NCBI GenBank assembly: GCA_001592805.2
Contig: CP051140.1
Coordinates: 3,101,501-3,165,500 of the forward strand
From: Peltaster fructicola
Taxonomy: Eukaryota; Ascomycota; Dothideomycetes
Length of the DNA: 64,000 bases
Direction: 5' to 3'
Below the pieces are notes generated by a model. It made no database searches and was not told where the DNA came from. It saw only the letters and a list, made by a program, of their open reading frames with translations. A program made the position numbers and the translations under genes. Shown one piece after another: positions 49,232-61,448 of this stretch. The number at the start of each line of letters is the position of its first letter. Position 1 is the first letter of the stretch.

Positions 49232-50233
49232 GCCTTCCAACAGACACCATTCCAAACTCGATAAGAGAACGCTCTGGATATCCTACACTCCCTTACCATC
49301 CATCTCTTCATTCTGCAGCAACCACACATTCCTAGGTGTGATCAACATACTAGACGGGCCCTGCAGACAGGCTGGATGGATCAGTTCGGTGAAACCACTG
49401 ATGCTTGGAAGGAGAGATGTTCGGTGTGAAGACTGTCGCATCACGAGACAGACTCGGTCAACGGCAAAGGCTGGTAACCAAGATCTGCTTATTGGCGTAT
49501 ATATGGAGAATACGGGAGAGCTCAGAACACGTTCGACTTGGCATGACGAGAGACGAGAATGTTGCCATGGCGGCTGGACAAGATATAATGATCAACGACT
49601 TGACGAGGAGGATGCTATAGCTCACTGATGTAGAGATCTATAAAGAAAAGCGGCCTCACACCAGAACAAGCAGCAAACAGCAGCCAAAGTGGGTGACAAA
49701 AGTCGATTCATAATTTGCACAAAGTCGCAGCTCCATTCTTGCCAAGACTGCTACAGCGGCGACATCATATCTGGTCGATATCGGAATGAGACGATCGTGA
49801 GCAAGAGACCATTTTAAGCAGACATGCAGCAACGAAGACACCTCTCGGACAATCTATCATCAGTCCATGCCAGCTATATAGACTTTCTACATGTGCCAGT
49901 CATCTTTTGCAGTCTCTTAAACCTTGGAGCTATCTTGCTACACAATCCTGGGTACACCGCCTTCATCCATACCTCTCCTGATGCTGGAGGCTCTGCCAAC
50001 CTGTCCAACACCGACTAAAGACGAAGGTGCAAGTACAATAGTCAGAACACTTTCGAGCCATAGGCCAGACGCTCTGCACCCTGGTATTCGCCAAAGGCAG
50101 TCCTTCCTGCTATGGCCAACACCTTAAGATAGTAGCAATCCTCATATCAGATGTCATGACACTGCGGTGTCAAGGACTCTCAAAGCCTGTGATCGTGGTG
50201 GACCAGTCGGTGATCGTTGTGTCGATCAAAACA
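49232..50233. other. Intergenic region between the USP-like gene and the phosphotransferase remnant
   Basis: About 1 kb between convergent genes. Only short frames without domain features are seen on either strand; no RNA gene is recognised. Confidence 0.4.
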
Positions 50234-51009
50234 TCATGGAGGTCTGAATTGCCAATACTCACTCAGTATCTGGAGTTCCTCCTCGTAGACCTGCGTAGTT
50301 CTGTCGACCCATGCAGCAGAGCGCCATTCCTGATCGTAAGGCCATGTCAAATGCATCTTGCAATACTCCCAGTACTCAGGATACCATCCAGCTTGTTGCC
50401 AATCGATGATGCCACTAATCCGTCTGCTGCCGTCCGCTCCTGACACGAAGATATTGCAGAGGTGAAGGTCAGCATGGCTGAAGCAGATCCTGTAGTTGTC
50501 TAACAGCATCGCGCGATAAGGATCTACGAACGACTCGTCTCGCAGTGACCAAGGAATTGCAATGCTCGAGAGCATGTCGTGGAAGCTGGCTATGCTCTCA
50601 TAGCCTGCATCTTCTGACGACTCGAAGAAGATATCTTGCACCGGTCCGACAATCGACCGTATAGCTTCAGGATGTGGTAGTGATCGCATTGCCGTGATCA
50701 TAGAGGCAAGTTCTGCGCAGATGCCTTCCTTCTCGTCGAACGTAAGCGTTGACCAAGCGCTGTTGAGAGATGTGCCAGGCACAAGACTCATGTATAGCAG
50801 GTTCACGTCGTCTCGTACGTGCCATGCATACACTTGTGGCACTGGGATCGCCGGTAGCGTCCGCTGACGAAGCACATGGCCAATACTTCGTCGAACCGTA
50901 CGTTCTTGACCTTGACAACGAGACCAATCTCCTTGTATACCACTACTCGAGGCCGACCATCGTTGTGCCACTGCTGCAATACAGCTTCTGGCGACGGGTG
51001 ACGCTCCAT
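50234..51009 (-). pseudogene. Aminoglycoside-phosphotransferase-fold protein, frameshifted
   Basis: This APH/choline-kinase-fold protein is split over two frames. The N-terminal part starts at the ATG at 51009 (MERHPSPEAVLQQWHNDGRP) and continues through VVYKEIGLVVKVKNVRFDEV and LAMCFV. The frame then shifts by one base at about 50866-50870, and the rest continues as QRTLPAIPVPQVYAWHVRDD to the stop at 50234. The catalytic loop is intact (FSHADLHLCNIFV, the HxDxxxxN pattern), as is the metal-binding IIDWQQAGWYPEYWE. Fungal members of this family are numerous and mostly uncharacterised; they need not act on antibiotics. No intron can explain the shift because the two parts abut. A genuine recent mutation or a sequencing error are both possible. 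Confidence 0.8.
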
Positions 51010-51597
51010 GTTCACACGACTGGTCTCGCTCGTAGTGGCAAAACTAGCGATGCGGATCGACGAGGCGCACTGTAACATTATCCAGCAGTAACAAGTCTTC
51101 AGTCGCTGAGAACTTGATTGAGTGGAGGTCTAGCAGAATTGAGTTCTTCTTCTGATCAAAGACCATCTTTGGCCTTCAATAGCTTTGTGCCGGCACCGTC
51201 CAGAGTAGGTGCTGCGTGGATGTCATCAACCGCGAGAAGCATGGCTTCGGTTTCACCACGACATCTTGTGATCGTCAATGGCTATCGTGGTGTACCATAT
51301 GCTCAAATTTTCGGGCTTCGCCGGCCCTGCTTCAACGTAGACGTCTTACGAGAACACAGTATTATTGACAAAAGTCAAGTCGAGAGCTTGCGTAGCTCGT
51401 TGGTGCTGCACCTGTGTTGGCATTCCGACGTGCAGCCTATTCAGGTACATGTGTGTCCAGGTTCTGCTATGGATGTTGAAACAGGCAATGACAATGATTG
51501 ATCAATCTCTAAATCTTGGCGATCTGAGCACGTGAAGTCGCGACTCAAGCGCGTCTTAGCTTCCTACTACATCAACAGATGTGAACGACCTCACCAG
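51010..51597. other. Region between the phosphotransferase remnant and SRS2
   Basis: 588 bases between divergent genes. A 127-codon plus-strand frame at 51118-51501 begins at TTG, is Ser/Val-rich and shows no family features; I do not support it as a gene. The SRS2 promoter should lie here. Confidence 0.4.
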
Positions 51598-54468
51598 ATG
51601 GACGAGCTGCTAGCTGGCCTGAATAAGGCGCAGCGAGCTGCTGTTTCATCGAAAGCAGCGACACTGCAAGTTCTCGCGCCTCCCGGATCCGGCAAGACGA
51701 AGACGTTGACAGCACGTGTCGCGTATCTCATCACAGAAGGACTCAAGCCATGGAACATCATCGTCTGTACTTTCACAGTCAAAGCGGCCAAAGAGATGCA
51801 AGAGCGAATCAGGACGATCGTGGGCGAAGAGATCAAGAGCAAGCTGAAGATCGGAACCTTTCATGGTATTGCATTGCAGTACTTGAGATGCTACAGGCAG
51901 GAAGCTGGACTTCAGGACAACTTTGGAGTAGCAGATTCTGCTGACAGCCTTGCGATTGTCAAACGACTGCTGAAGGATGGCAATACTGACTTCAAGTCTG
52001 ATGCAAAGCAGGCCAGGAACCGGATATCGAGTCTGAAGTCTAGGGGCATTGACTACAACACACATGCTGCGCAGACTAGGAAGAAGTCTGAAGAACAAGC
52101 TTTCACAGAGATCTATTGCCAGTATCAGGCAGCGCTTGAGAAGTGTAATCTTTTGGACTACGATGACATCCTTCTACGATGTGTGGGCCTGCTAAGAGCA
52201 CATCCTGAGTGTGTCTCGCATGTTCAAGCTGTCTTGGTGGACGAGTTCCAGGACACAAATGGTGTCCAATATGAGCTGATGTCTCTGTTCGCTCAGCAAC
52301 GGAACTTTATCACCATCGTGGGCGACCCTGATCAAAGTATCTATGGCTGGCGATCTGCTGAGATCAAGAACCTTGGTCGAATGAAAGAGAGATGGCCAGA
52401 CACGCTCACCATCAACCTGGAAGAGAACTATCGCTCATCTGGGGCTATCTTGCATGCTGCTCAGGAGATCATCGAACAAGATGAACATAGACCACCCAAG
52501 AAATTGCAGGCTACACACTCATTTGGCCACAAGCCAGTCTTGCGCAGACTCCCAACAGCATGGAATGAAGCAAGCTGGATTGTGGCTGAGATCAAGCGAT
52601 TCCAAGCCTTGTCTGGAAAGCTACTGGCCTTCAGCGACTTTGCAATCTTACTTCGATCTGCCTCCTTATCTCGAGTCGTCGAGCAGACCTTTGGCCGAGA
52701 GGGTATCCCTTACCGTATGGTCGGTGGTGTGCGTTTCTACGATCGTAAGGAAGTGCAGATCCTGCTCGACTACCTAAGAGTGATCAATGCTCCCTCACAC
52801 AGCGAAGCGGTAGCTCGAGTGCTCAACGTGCCTGCGAGAGCGATTGGCGATGTTACCATTGTCAAGCTGCAGACAGAAGCTCGAGCGAAAGAGATTACCT
52901 TGTGGGATGTTGTCCTTGCTGTTAGCCGCGGACAGAAGAGAGTCAACGTCAAACTCAGTGCACAAGCTGAACGAGGTCTTACACAATATGTCGACATCAT
53001 ACTTACAGGACAAGCCAAGCTCAGGGACAATGTTCCTCTCGTCGATTTGATGAATTACTTGATCAACAAGCTGAGCTTTCAGGATTATCTCAAGAAGACA
53101 TACAGCGAGGATCACGAAAACCGATGGGCAAACGTAGAGGAGCTAATAGCTCAGGCAATTGACACTCCAACGACCGCGCCTATGGCTGCAGGCAGTCAAG
53201 ACAACTCAGCTGAGCCCGTTGCACTTCAACAAAATGCTTCACCGCATGAAGACGAAGTCCCACTGCTGGAAGAGTCACCACTTTGCCGTTTCTTGGCCAA
53301 TGTCTCTCTAGCCGCTTCATCAGACGAGAGATCAGAAGAGGAGGTCGAGAAGGGAGGCGTGGTGACCATATCAACGATCCACGCTGCTAAAGGTCTCGAA
53401 TGGCCGATCGTATTCGTTCCGGCCTGCTTCAACGGTTCAATACCACACTCTCGCGCCGAGGACCACGACGAAGAACGAAGACTCCTGTATGTGGGCATGA
53501 CAAGAGCACAAGCTATGCTCTATCTGAGTTGTCCACTTCAGGACTCGCAAAAGCAAGAGACCACATTGTCGGCGTTCTTGTCTCAATCCAGCGTCAAGAA
53601 ATACTTTGATGAGAAAGGTCCGCATATTCACCTCTCTGATGCCAAGGCTTTGTCAAGAGTACTAGGCCGAGAAGAACCTTGTGCTGGTGACATCGCAACA
53701 AGCTCTGCGCAGCTGGAAAGAGACAAAGACGACTTTTGGCCAACCACTGGTGAGCGCCCACTTGAGTATTCCGAGGAAGCAGAAGCCTGGGCTAGGAGCC
53801 AGGACAGCATGCCAGTGTTCGGCAATACAAGATCGGCATCCTGGATCTCCAGAGGGGATGTCGAAAGTGGCAACTCAACATTTCTTCCAGGCTTCTCCAG
53901 TGTCACGAATCAGTATCAAGAGCTGATGGAGAAGCAAGAGCGCCTTACTCAAAAACGAGTCGACAAGAAGCTTGACACTAGCTTGAAGGATACACAACCT
54001 CGAGGACGAAAGAGACAGATTGAGGGACAAGGCACCATATCAAGTTTCTTTGGTGGTAAACCTGTTGTGTCCAGTCTTCGCACATCGGTCAGCGATACGA
54101 GTGTCCTGCGGGACGTTAGCAATATCAACACTGAGATGAGCACTGTGGCGGTCAAGGCTCTCGACTTCTCCACGATGCATAGGAGCATCCGCGCAGAGCC
54201 TTTACTGAAACGACCACGAGCCTCTGTTCCAGCACGACCTAGCGGCAACGATCATGCTTATGTATTCCTCTCCAGCTCGCCGACAAAGCCCGAAGAGGAT
54301 GTACATCAGAAGCCTACAGCTGCAACAGTACAGCCTGTGCCACTCCCTCAGTTTAAGCCAGCAACGACTCTTCACACTACATCGATCGGTGCAGTCCGAT
54401 CTGCACCGAGAACGCTTGGTGTGAAGCGTAGTCTGAAAGGTTGGAACTGGAATGGCAGAAAACAATAA
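51598..54468 (+). CDS. SRS2: UvrD/Rep-family 3'-5' DNA helicase Srs2
   Basis: The start is placed at the ATG at 51598 (MDELLAGLNKAQRAAVSS), which begins just before the Q motif as in relatives; the frame continues upstream without an ATG. The product is 956 residues. Helicase motifs are all present: LAPPGSGKTKTL (Walker A), GTFHGIALQYLR, VLVDEFQDTN (Walker B), VGDPDQSIYGWRSA, LEENYRSSGAI, TISTIHAAKGLEWPIVFVPA and EERRLLYVGMTRAQAMLYL. Srs2 strips Rad51 from single-stranded DNA to limit unwanted recombination. The disordered C-terminus contains QGTISSFF near residue 810, a strong PCNA-interaction motif. The last 100 residues are Pro/Ser/Thr-rich, then end in VKRSLKGWNWNGRKQ. The 3' end faces a GFA-domain gene 272 bp away. 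Confidence 0.93.
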   Translation: MDELLAGLNKAQRAAVSSKAATLQVLAPPGSGKTKTLTARVAYLITEGLKPWNIIVCTFTVKAAKEMQERIRTIVGEEIKSKLKIGTFHGIALQYLRCYRQEAGLQDNFGVADSADSLAIVKRLLKDGNTDFKSDAKQARNRISSLKSRGIDYNTHAAQTRKKSEEQAFTEIYCQYQAALEKCNLLDYDDILLRCVGLLRAHPECVSHVQAVLVDEFQDTNGVQYELMSLFAQQRNFITIVGDPDQSIYGWRSAEIKNLGRMKERWPDTLTINLEENYRSSGAILHAAQEIIEQDEHRPPKKLQATHSFGHKPVLRRLPTAWNEASWIVAEIKRFQALSGKLLAFSDFAILLRSASLSRVVEQTFGREGIPYRMVGGVRFYDRKEVQILLDYLRVINAPSHSEAVARVLNVPARAIGDVTIVKLQTEARAKEITLWDVVLAVSRGQKRVNVKLSAQAERGLTQYVDIILTGQAKLRDNVPLVDLMNYLINKLSFQDYLKKTYSEDHENRWANVEELIAQAIDTPTTAPMAAGSQDNSAEPVALQQNASPHEDEVPLLEESPLCRFLANVSLAASSDERSEEEVEKGGVVTISTIHAAKGLEWPIVFVPACFNGSIPHSRAEDHDEERRLLYVGMTRAQAMLYLSCPLQDSQKQETTLSAFLSQSSVKKYFDEKGPHIHLSDAKALSRVLGREEPCAGDIATSSAQLERDKDDFWPTTGERPLEYSEEAEAWARSQDSMPVFGNTRSASWISRGDVESGNSTFLPGFSSVTNQYQELMEKQERLTQKRVDKKLDTSLKDTQPRGRKRQIEGQGTISSFFGGKPVVSSLRTSVSDTSVLRDVSNINTEMSTVAVKALDFSTMHRSIRAEPLLKRPRASVPARPSGNDHAYVFLSSSPTKPEEDVHQKPTAATVQPVPLPQFKPATTLHTTSIGAVRSAPRTLGVKRSLKGWNWNGRKQ

Positions 54469-54740
54469 GCTGACAACACTATCCTTACGACACAACGAAA
54501 TGAACGAATTATGAATAACGAACTTATGAATAGATGGGTTCATCACTCCTGGCAGCGTTCGGACATATTGAGATCGATCTAGGCTGTATTTCAGTTGCGC
54601 AAAGGCTATCGAACAAGTCCATATAGCACTGCTGTATCGCAGTAAATCGTCTGTCAAACACTACACAGCCTTTGACTTCATCCTCCTCATCCTGCATCGA
54701 CATTCGGCGGCAGGCATGTCCAGGTATAACATCGTTCGAA

Positions 54741-55231
54741 CTACATACCAGGCAGCTTACCAAACTCTCCTTTGACTGGCCACTGGACAGCACTTTCCCA
54801 ACTTTGACGAGAGTCACGATAACACTCGAACTCCGGAATGGGTGTCTTGGCGAACAATCCCATGGAAATGTCATAAGACTGTGGTGAGCGAGGTGTGGTC
54901 TTCAGCACACAGCTCCCACAGTGTCGGCAGAATTGCCGGTATATGACATTACCGGACGCAGTATTGTGGTCCTCATACGACTGAAGGTTGTCTTCACCTT
55001 TCAACGTCACTTTCTGCTTCTCAATCTTGAAGATTGATGCAACCACTGTCACAGAATGCTTCAGCATGAAGGTTACGATCTGGCTTGTGACTCACCACAT
55101 CCGCCCCAAGCTCGACAATTGCCACAGTGACAAAGATGTCCTCGGTGTGATTCATTGTCGGAGAGGTTGGTGTCTGTTATGATGACCTTGATACGCCCAC
55201 ACAGACACGTGCCTGAGATCTGAGACATCAT
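54741..55231 (-). CDS. GFA-domain (CENP-V/glutathione-dependent formaldehyde-activating type) protein
   Basis: Exon 1 is 55231-55096 and exon 2 is 55045-54741, around a 50-nt intron (GTGAGT...GTGACAG) joining RAWGGC|VVASIF. The product is 146 residues. Zinc-binding cysteines are in family positions: GTCLCGRIKV, HLCHCGNCRAWGG, and FCRHCGSCVLKT, with NVIYRQFCRHCG. The C-terminal part DISMGLFAKTPIPEFECYRD and WESAVQWPV also fits. GFA-domain proteins are a broad family of small zinc proteins; most fungal members have unknown substrates, so no reaction is assigned. Two adjacent ATGs (55231 and 55228) start the protein. Confidence 0.88.
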
Positions 55232-55589
55232 TGCTGTGGCAGCCAAGCTCAAACTACAGAGATTGATGGAAATGTCGGTATGGTGCGATGGCTCATCGTA
55301 TGTTCTTTTGCTCACTCGATTACATCGTTCCACTGCACTTCAGGGCATATTGCGCTAGACATCAGTTTGTAATAGCAAGCAACTCGGCATACGCAGATGT
55401 ATTGCTGACGAACCATTACTCAGCATATCAATGGATAGCTTCACGACCAGTGGGATAGCGCCGCATGCTTCAACTGTGGATCACAGCCTGGCCTTGCTCT
55501 CGTATGTGTCGCTGGCAGTCAGGACGGCGGTCATGAACGAATGACGACCAGAAGGCATAAAGTGACCGGCAAAGTAGCATGCAATCTGA
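55232..55589. promoter_or_regulatory. Divergent region between the GFA gene and the FMN oxidase
   Basis: 358 bases between divergent starts; presumably both promoters. Nothing else is seen. Confidence 0.35.
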
Positions 55590-56875
55590 ATGTCGCCCTC
55601 CAAGCTACCTTACACGATGGCTGCCAAGTTCGATCCGATCCCATTGGACTACCAGACAGAGGTCTTCAAGAAAGGTCTGAAGTACGAGCGACCTCCTATC
55701 ACTTTCGATACCACTAAGTGGGAGACACAAGCGAAGGAAATATTGTCCAAGGACTCCTGGAACTATGTTGGTGGTAATGCAGGCGCCGGCCAAGCCGAAG
55801 AGAACAATCGAGCGGCCCTTCGTAGATGGGGCATCTTGCCAAAAAGACTGACAGGCCAGCAGAAGCTCCCAGACCTCAGCACTAAGCTGTTCGGCAAGAC
55901 GTATGAATTCCCAATTGCGCTGTGTCCAGTAGGTGTGCAGCGTATCTTCCATGTTGATGGCGAGCTTGCATCCTCCAGTGCTGCTGCTGAGGAGCACATC
56001 CCGTACATCTTCAGCTCCGCCAGTGCAACGTCGATCGAAGATGTTGCCAAGGCAAACGGCAGTGGTCATCGGTGGTTTCAGTTGTACTGGCCAGCAAATG
56101 CCCACAACGATATCACCCATTCGCTGCTCCATAGAGCTCAGGAAAATGGTTACGATGTTCTTGTTGTGAATGTCGACACATTCATCGTAGGATGGCGACC
56201 TGGCGACCAAGACCAAGGCTACTCCCCTTTCCTTCGTCCAGATCGCGTTGGTGTCGAGATGGGATTGACAGATCCAGTCTTCCAAAAGCAGTTCAAAGAG
56301 AAGTACGGCAAAGAAGTCGACGATGACCTAGGACTAGCAGCTGGTGTCTGGGCGAGAATATTCGTGGCTGGATTTCCACATGCTTGGGAAGATCTGAAAG
56401 ACCTTCGGAAGCACTGGAAGGGACCTATCGTCGTCAAAGGTATCCAGACAGCTGAGGACGCCGTGGCTTGTGTCGAAGCAGGCGTGGATGGCGTGTATGT
56501 GTCGAACCATGGTGGACGGTATGATCTTGACGCATCTGCTAGACCATGACTGACAATGCCAGGCAAGTCGATGGTGGAATTGGCTCTCTTGATTGTCTAG
56601 TTGAGGTTGTGGATGCTGTTGGTGGCAAAACACCTATCATCTTCGATAGTGGCGTACGCAACGGGTCTGACGTGGTCAAGGCACTGGCCTTGGGCGCAGA
56701 CTTCGTGTGCATAGGACGACCATATGTCTACGGTCTTGCGCTGCAGGGTAAGGAAGGTGTAAGACATGTCATCAAGAGCATTCTCGGTGAGCTACAGCTG
56801 ACTCTCCATCTTAATGGGTTGAGTGGTGTTCAGCGAGAACACCTCAGCTCCAAGATCATGAGGAAGCTGTATTGA
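55590..56875 (+). CDS. FMN-dependent alpha-hydroxyacid oxidase (lactate 2-monooxygenase-like)
   Basis: Exon 1 is 55590-56518 and exon 2 is 56563-56875. The 44-nt intron (GTATGA...GACTGACAATGCCAG) splits the codon for Arg in the active-site motif and joins SNHGGR|QVDGG. The product is 413 residues; a second ATG at 55617 (MAAKFDPIP) could also start it. This flavoenzyme family oxidises L-2-hydroxy acids. FMN and catalytic sites visible include SWNYVGGNAGAG, PIALCPVGVQ, SSASATSIEDVA, WFQLYWPAN, VVNVDTFIVGWR, PIVVKGIQTAEDAV, the catalytic SNHGGRQ histidine, and DSGVRNGSDVVKALALGADF. The extended, diverged N-terminus and length resemble bacterial lactate 2-monooxygenase more than yeast Cyb2; no heme domain is present. 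Substrate is not determined. Confidence 0.9.
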
Positions 56876-57169
56876 GGCGGTGAGGGCGAGAAAAGCAGGG
56901 CTCAAAGCGAGGTAGATGTAATGAGTCGTACTTCTAACGAATGATGGCGATGTCTCTATCAACGCATGCTGCACAGTGCGGCCGAGTGGGTGACTATCCG
57001 ATGGAGTGTTTTCTTCTATCACAAGGGGAACAACAGATGTCGATATTGAGCTCTCTTCCTTACGGACGACCGTCCGACATCGCCGCACAGACCACCAGCA
57101 CATCGATATGCCGTTTTGTGATTAGTTTTAACCTTCGCACAGCACCAAGCAGAGTATCAAGGCCACAAT

Positions 57170-57847
57170 ATGAGCGACCGTCCAGCTTCCCCAACTCCAG
57201 AAGAGCGAGCAAAGCTCGACAAGGAAGCTAAAGCCAAAGAAGACGCAGAACAAAGTGCTCTACCCTATCAATGGACACAAACAATAAAGGATGTTGACAT
57301 TACGACATCCGTACCTGCGAATCTAAAGGGCAAGGACTTCGACGTCAAGCTCACCAAGAGTGGAATCAAGGCTGGTATCAAGGGACAAACACCGATCATC
57401 GAGGTAGCTTGCTTGGATAGTTGCGGCGAGAGATGCTGACATGGAGCAGGGCGACTTTCCACATGGCATTCGAGTCGACGACTCTACCTGGACCCTCGAG
57501 ACCACGGCAACAGGAAAGGAGATGAGCATACACCTGGACAAGCAGAATCAGATGGAGTGGTGGGCACACGTGATCACAAGCGCACCCAAGATCGACACTT
57601 CGAAGATCACGCCTGAGAACAGCAAACTGAGCGACCTTGATGGAGAAACTCGCGGCATGGTCGAGAAGATGATGTACGATCAGCGTCAGAAAGAGATGGG
57701 CAAGCCAACAAGTGATGAGCAGAAGAAGCATGACATTCTGAAGTGAGTTGAGTATAGTGTATGCCGAAGTGTCTACTGACGATTGTCTGCAGGAAGTTCC
57801 AAGAGCAGCATCCTGAGATGGACTTCTCGAATGCCAAGATCAGCTGA
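57170..57847 (+). CDS. nudC: Nuclear movement protein NudC (CS domain)
   Basis: There are three exons: 57170-57403, 57450-57742 and 57793-57847. Introns of 46 nt (joining TPIIE|GDFPHG) and 50 nt (joining HDILK|KFQEQHP) have standard borders and branch sites. The product is 193 residues. NudC is a co-chaperone that supports the dynein regulator NudF/LIS1 and nuclear migration in hyphae. The CS domain runs from [17 protein letters not shown] through [39 protein letters not shown], and [15 protein letters not shown]. The family C-terminus [20 protein letters not shown] and MDFSNAKIS is complete. The N-terminus is a charged Lys/Glu-rich helix. It is shorter than animal NudC, as fungal orthologues are. 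Confidence 0.95.
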
Positions 57848-58009
57848 GCGATTCGCAGCCTACAGAGACCTTTAAGCCACACTTCTGTGCTGGCATTGAC
57901 ACGAAGTAGCATCGTGGCTATCGTGCAGTCTGCGTCTAGTTATGGCTCGGCCGTATCGAAGCTCACCACTGAAGCTTGAGCGCCAACTCAATGCCTATGT
58001 CTCACGACC

Positions 58010-59037
58010 TCAGTCAACATCATCCTCCGACGTGGCAACTGCTGCATGGTCCTTGGTCTCGTCAATGGACTCGTGACCCTCACGTGGAATCAATGTGAAC
58101 ATCACGACGAACAGAGTCTTATCTGTTGATCGATCTTTCAGAACATATCTGAGGCGATGCATGCTTGGTCAGCTAATCAGACTTGCTTCTATAGTGCTGC
58201 GTTGGGCCACAACACCAGATATGCACTCACCGAAGAGGTTGACCATCCCAATAACGGATGATCGGCAGAGTGATTCCTGGTATCAGGCCAAAACCTGGAA
58301 GCTTGAGAGCGAACTCTGAACGAGGATTAGCATGACCTAGTTATGCGAGAGTACATACCATTAAAGTCCAGGTACGGATTGAAGAAGTCGCTGGTATATT
58401 GTCGATCCTTCTCGAATGTGAACGCTTTCAGGTGCTGCTCAGTCAGGAAGTACTTTTTCCTACCAGCTGCGTCGTCTGGTATGCTGCTGTCGTGTCTGGC
58501 GTCCTGACCGTCGCCATCCGCTCCCTCGTCGATGACAACGACGGCTTCGTTCGCACGTTCTTCGTCCAGCTTCTCTTGCTCCTTGTCGTCCTTAGGCCCG
58601 ACTCGGAACGTGTTGATCGAGCTCAGCATAGGCCCATACAGATACGGCTCATCGGCGTGCACGTCACCGTACAGCCCTGGATCGATGAACCACTTGACAA
58701 GGTTGAAAGCCTGCTGGAATCCAGGAGGTAATTTATCACGGATAGGATGGTCGAAGTCGTTGCCAAGTACAAGGTCATGACCATTGATGTCCTTCTTTGG
58801 TGTGAAGGAGAAGCTCAACGAATACAGATCGTGCTTGTGACGAGAGTCTTCGAAGTACGGTGAAGTTGATGGTGAACCCTCTGGCAGACCATGATAGCCT
58901 TGTACTCGAACGGTAATGTCAGCTGTGCAAAGGTCGGATGAGACACGCATAGCCTGTTCACTGTTGACTGAGAGCTGTTTCTGGTGCTTGTAGTCTGGCC
59001 CTGCAGTAACAGAAAGCTGATACTTGGACGCAGCCAT
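58010..59037 (-). CDS. DUF1769-family fungal protein, three exons
   Basis: Exons are 59037-58359, 58315-58231 and 58148-58010. Introns are 43 nt (GTATGT...GCTAATCCTCGTTCAG) and 82 nt (GTGAGT...CGCCTCAG). Splicing joins YLDFN|EFALKLPG and GQPL|RYVLKD. The product is 300 residues. Family marks are YQLSVTAGPDYKHQKQLSVN, RVQGYHGLPEGSPSTSPYF, YSLSFSFTPKKDINGHDLVL, then NPYLDFNEFALKLPGF and LRYVLKDRSTDKTLFVVM. An acidic insert lies near 150-190. The function is unknown; family members are conserved across ascomycetes and lack signal peptides. The last exon ends in an acidic tail. Confidence 0.88.
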
Positions 59038-59450
59038 GATATGTGTAGGTCGAGCTGCAATTCAAGCAATCTTGAGTATTTTGTGTCAGATGTTCGGCTG
59101 GGACAGAGTCGTCCGGTTCTGCTTCAAGTATCTTGTTTCAGAGATTGCGATGAGATAGAGAGGTCTGGTCCTGAACGAGCAGGTATCATGTCGACAGGTC
59201 AATTTCAACCACAAACGTCATCGCTCGAGTTGAGCAACCATGACAGCACAACGAGGAGGTCGAAATCTTGCATTTACGATGACAATGCACACCTGCTCAT
59301 ATACGGACGCTCTGGAAGAAACCTTGGACAGATCATGTGCACAACAGACTGCAAGCACTCTCATCGTCGGCTCCAAGTTCTGATAACGACGACTCTGATC
59401 TGATACCAGAGATATGTCCCAGAATGTACAACAGTATTATACATCGGTCA
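59038..59450. other. Region between the DUF1769 gene start and LYS12 end
   Basis: 413 bases, both flanking genes on the minus strand; presumably DUF1769 promoter sequence and LYS12 3' flank. Nothing else is seen. Confidence 0.35.
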
Positions 59451-60594
<1,144 letters not shown>

Positions 60595-61448
60595 CGTGAT
60601 TGTGTATGAAACAGAGCTGTAAACATGCGAGAGATAATATTTTGGGCGAAGCCGACCTCGGCCAAAGTTTCGATTCAGCCAATGCGTGATACATCTAAAT
60701 TTGTGCGAGAGACATCCCTACACGCTCATAGCATATCAAATAGCATCATGTGATGACGAGAGAAGCAGAGGATGCCTCATCATGACGCTACAACCGGCGT
60801 GAAGCTTTGGTATGCAGATACGGCCGCCATACTAGCACATTGAAGCAGTTCGCTGCACCAGCATATCGACAGATCTGCATGGCCTTAATAGCAGCACGGG
60901 AAGGTCTCCTTTGCTTCGCCAACAGCTTGGGAGACATCCTGAAGGAAGAAGCGCGAAGGATCAGTGGCGGCGCTCAACTGCTCAGCCAAAACTCGTCAAG
61001 CTGAAGCGAAGTCCGAAATATGTATGGAAATATGCATTGAGCACTATTCAAAGATGGTTCAGAGATGCCTTTCTTCGCGTCCGTTATAAAACAAGGTAAG
61101 GTTGTGCCGAACGCAGATATCATGCTGCTCTCAGATGAGACCGTCGCCGCTTGAGCCTGTGAAGGAGAGCTTCGATTCCATAAGAGAGCAGCGTCATCTG
61201 GTACACGCTAGGCTTTCATCATCTATTGCTGGTCAGTATCTCGATTGAAGCACATTGCGTATTGCAACACTTACATCTCTTTGAAGAGGAGGGTCATTGA
61301 AGAGAGGAAAAGGATTGCTGCTGTGTGCGTGAAGTATAGACGTGAAAGGAGCTAGGCTGCTTCAGGATGCTGCCGACTTCCTGGTGAAGTCGCGCTCGTT
61401 GTGAGAGAAGGGCCACAACTAATCTCCCTACACATCATAGCACACCTG
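60595..61448. promoter_or_regulatory. Divergent region between LYS12 and MSD1
   Basis: 854 bases between divergent start codons. Small frames here lack protein-like features. It should contain both promoters; no lysine-pathway control site can be identified with confidence. Confidence 0.35.

Noticed and set aside
51118-51501. Possible small gene between the phosphotransferase remnant and SRS2
   Set aside because: The frame starts at TTG rather than ATG, has no family features, and lies where the SRS2 promoter is expected.
51598-54468. Bacterial origin of the UvrD-like helicase by transfer
   Set aside because: The gene has the fungal Srs2 layout with a disordered PIP-containing tail and base composition like its neighbours.
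5822-54468. A DNA-repair gene cluster formed by UVE1, NBS1 and SRS2
   Set aside because: The genes are tens of kilobases apart with unrelated genes between them and unlinked orientation, so chance placement is the simpler explanation.
55605-56285. A 226-codon minus-strand frame opposite the FMN oxidase
   Set aside because: It is antisense to exon 1 of a clearly conserved flavoenzyme and has no domain of its own.
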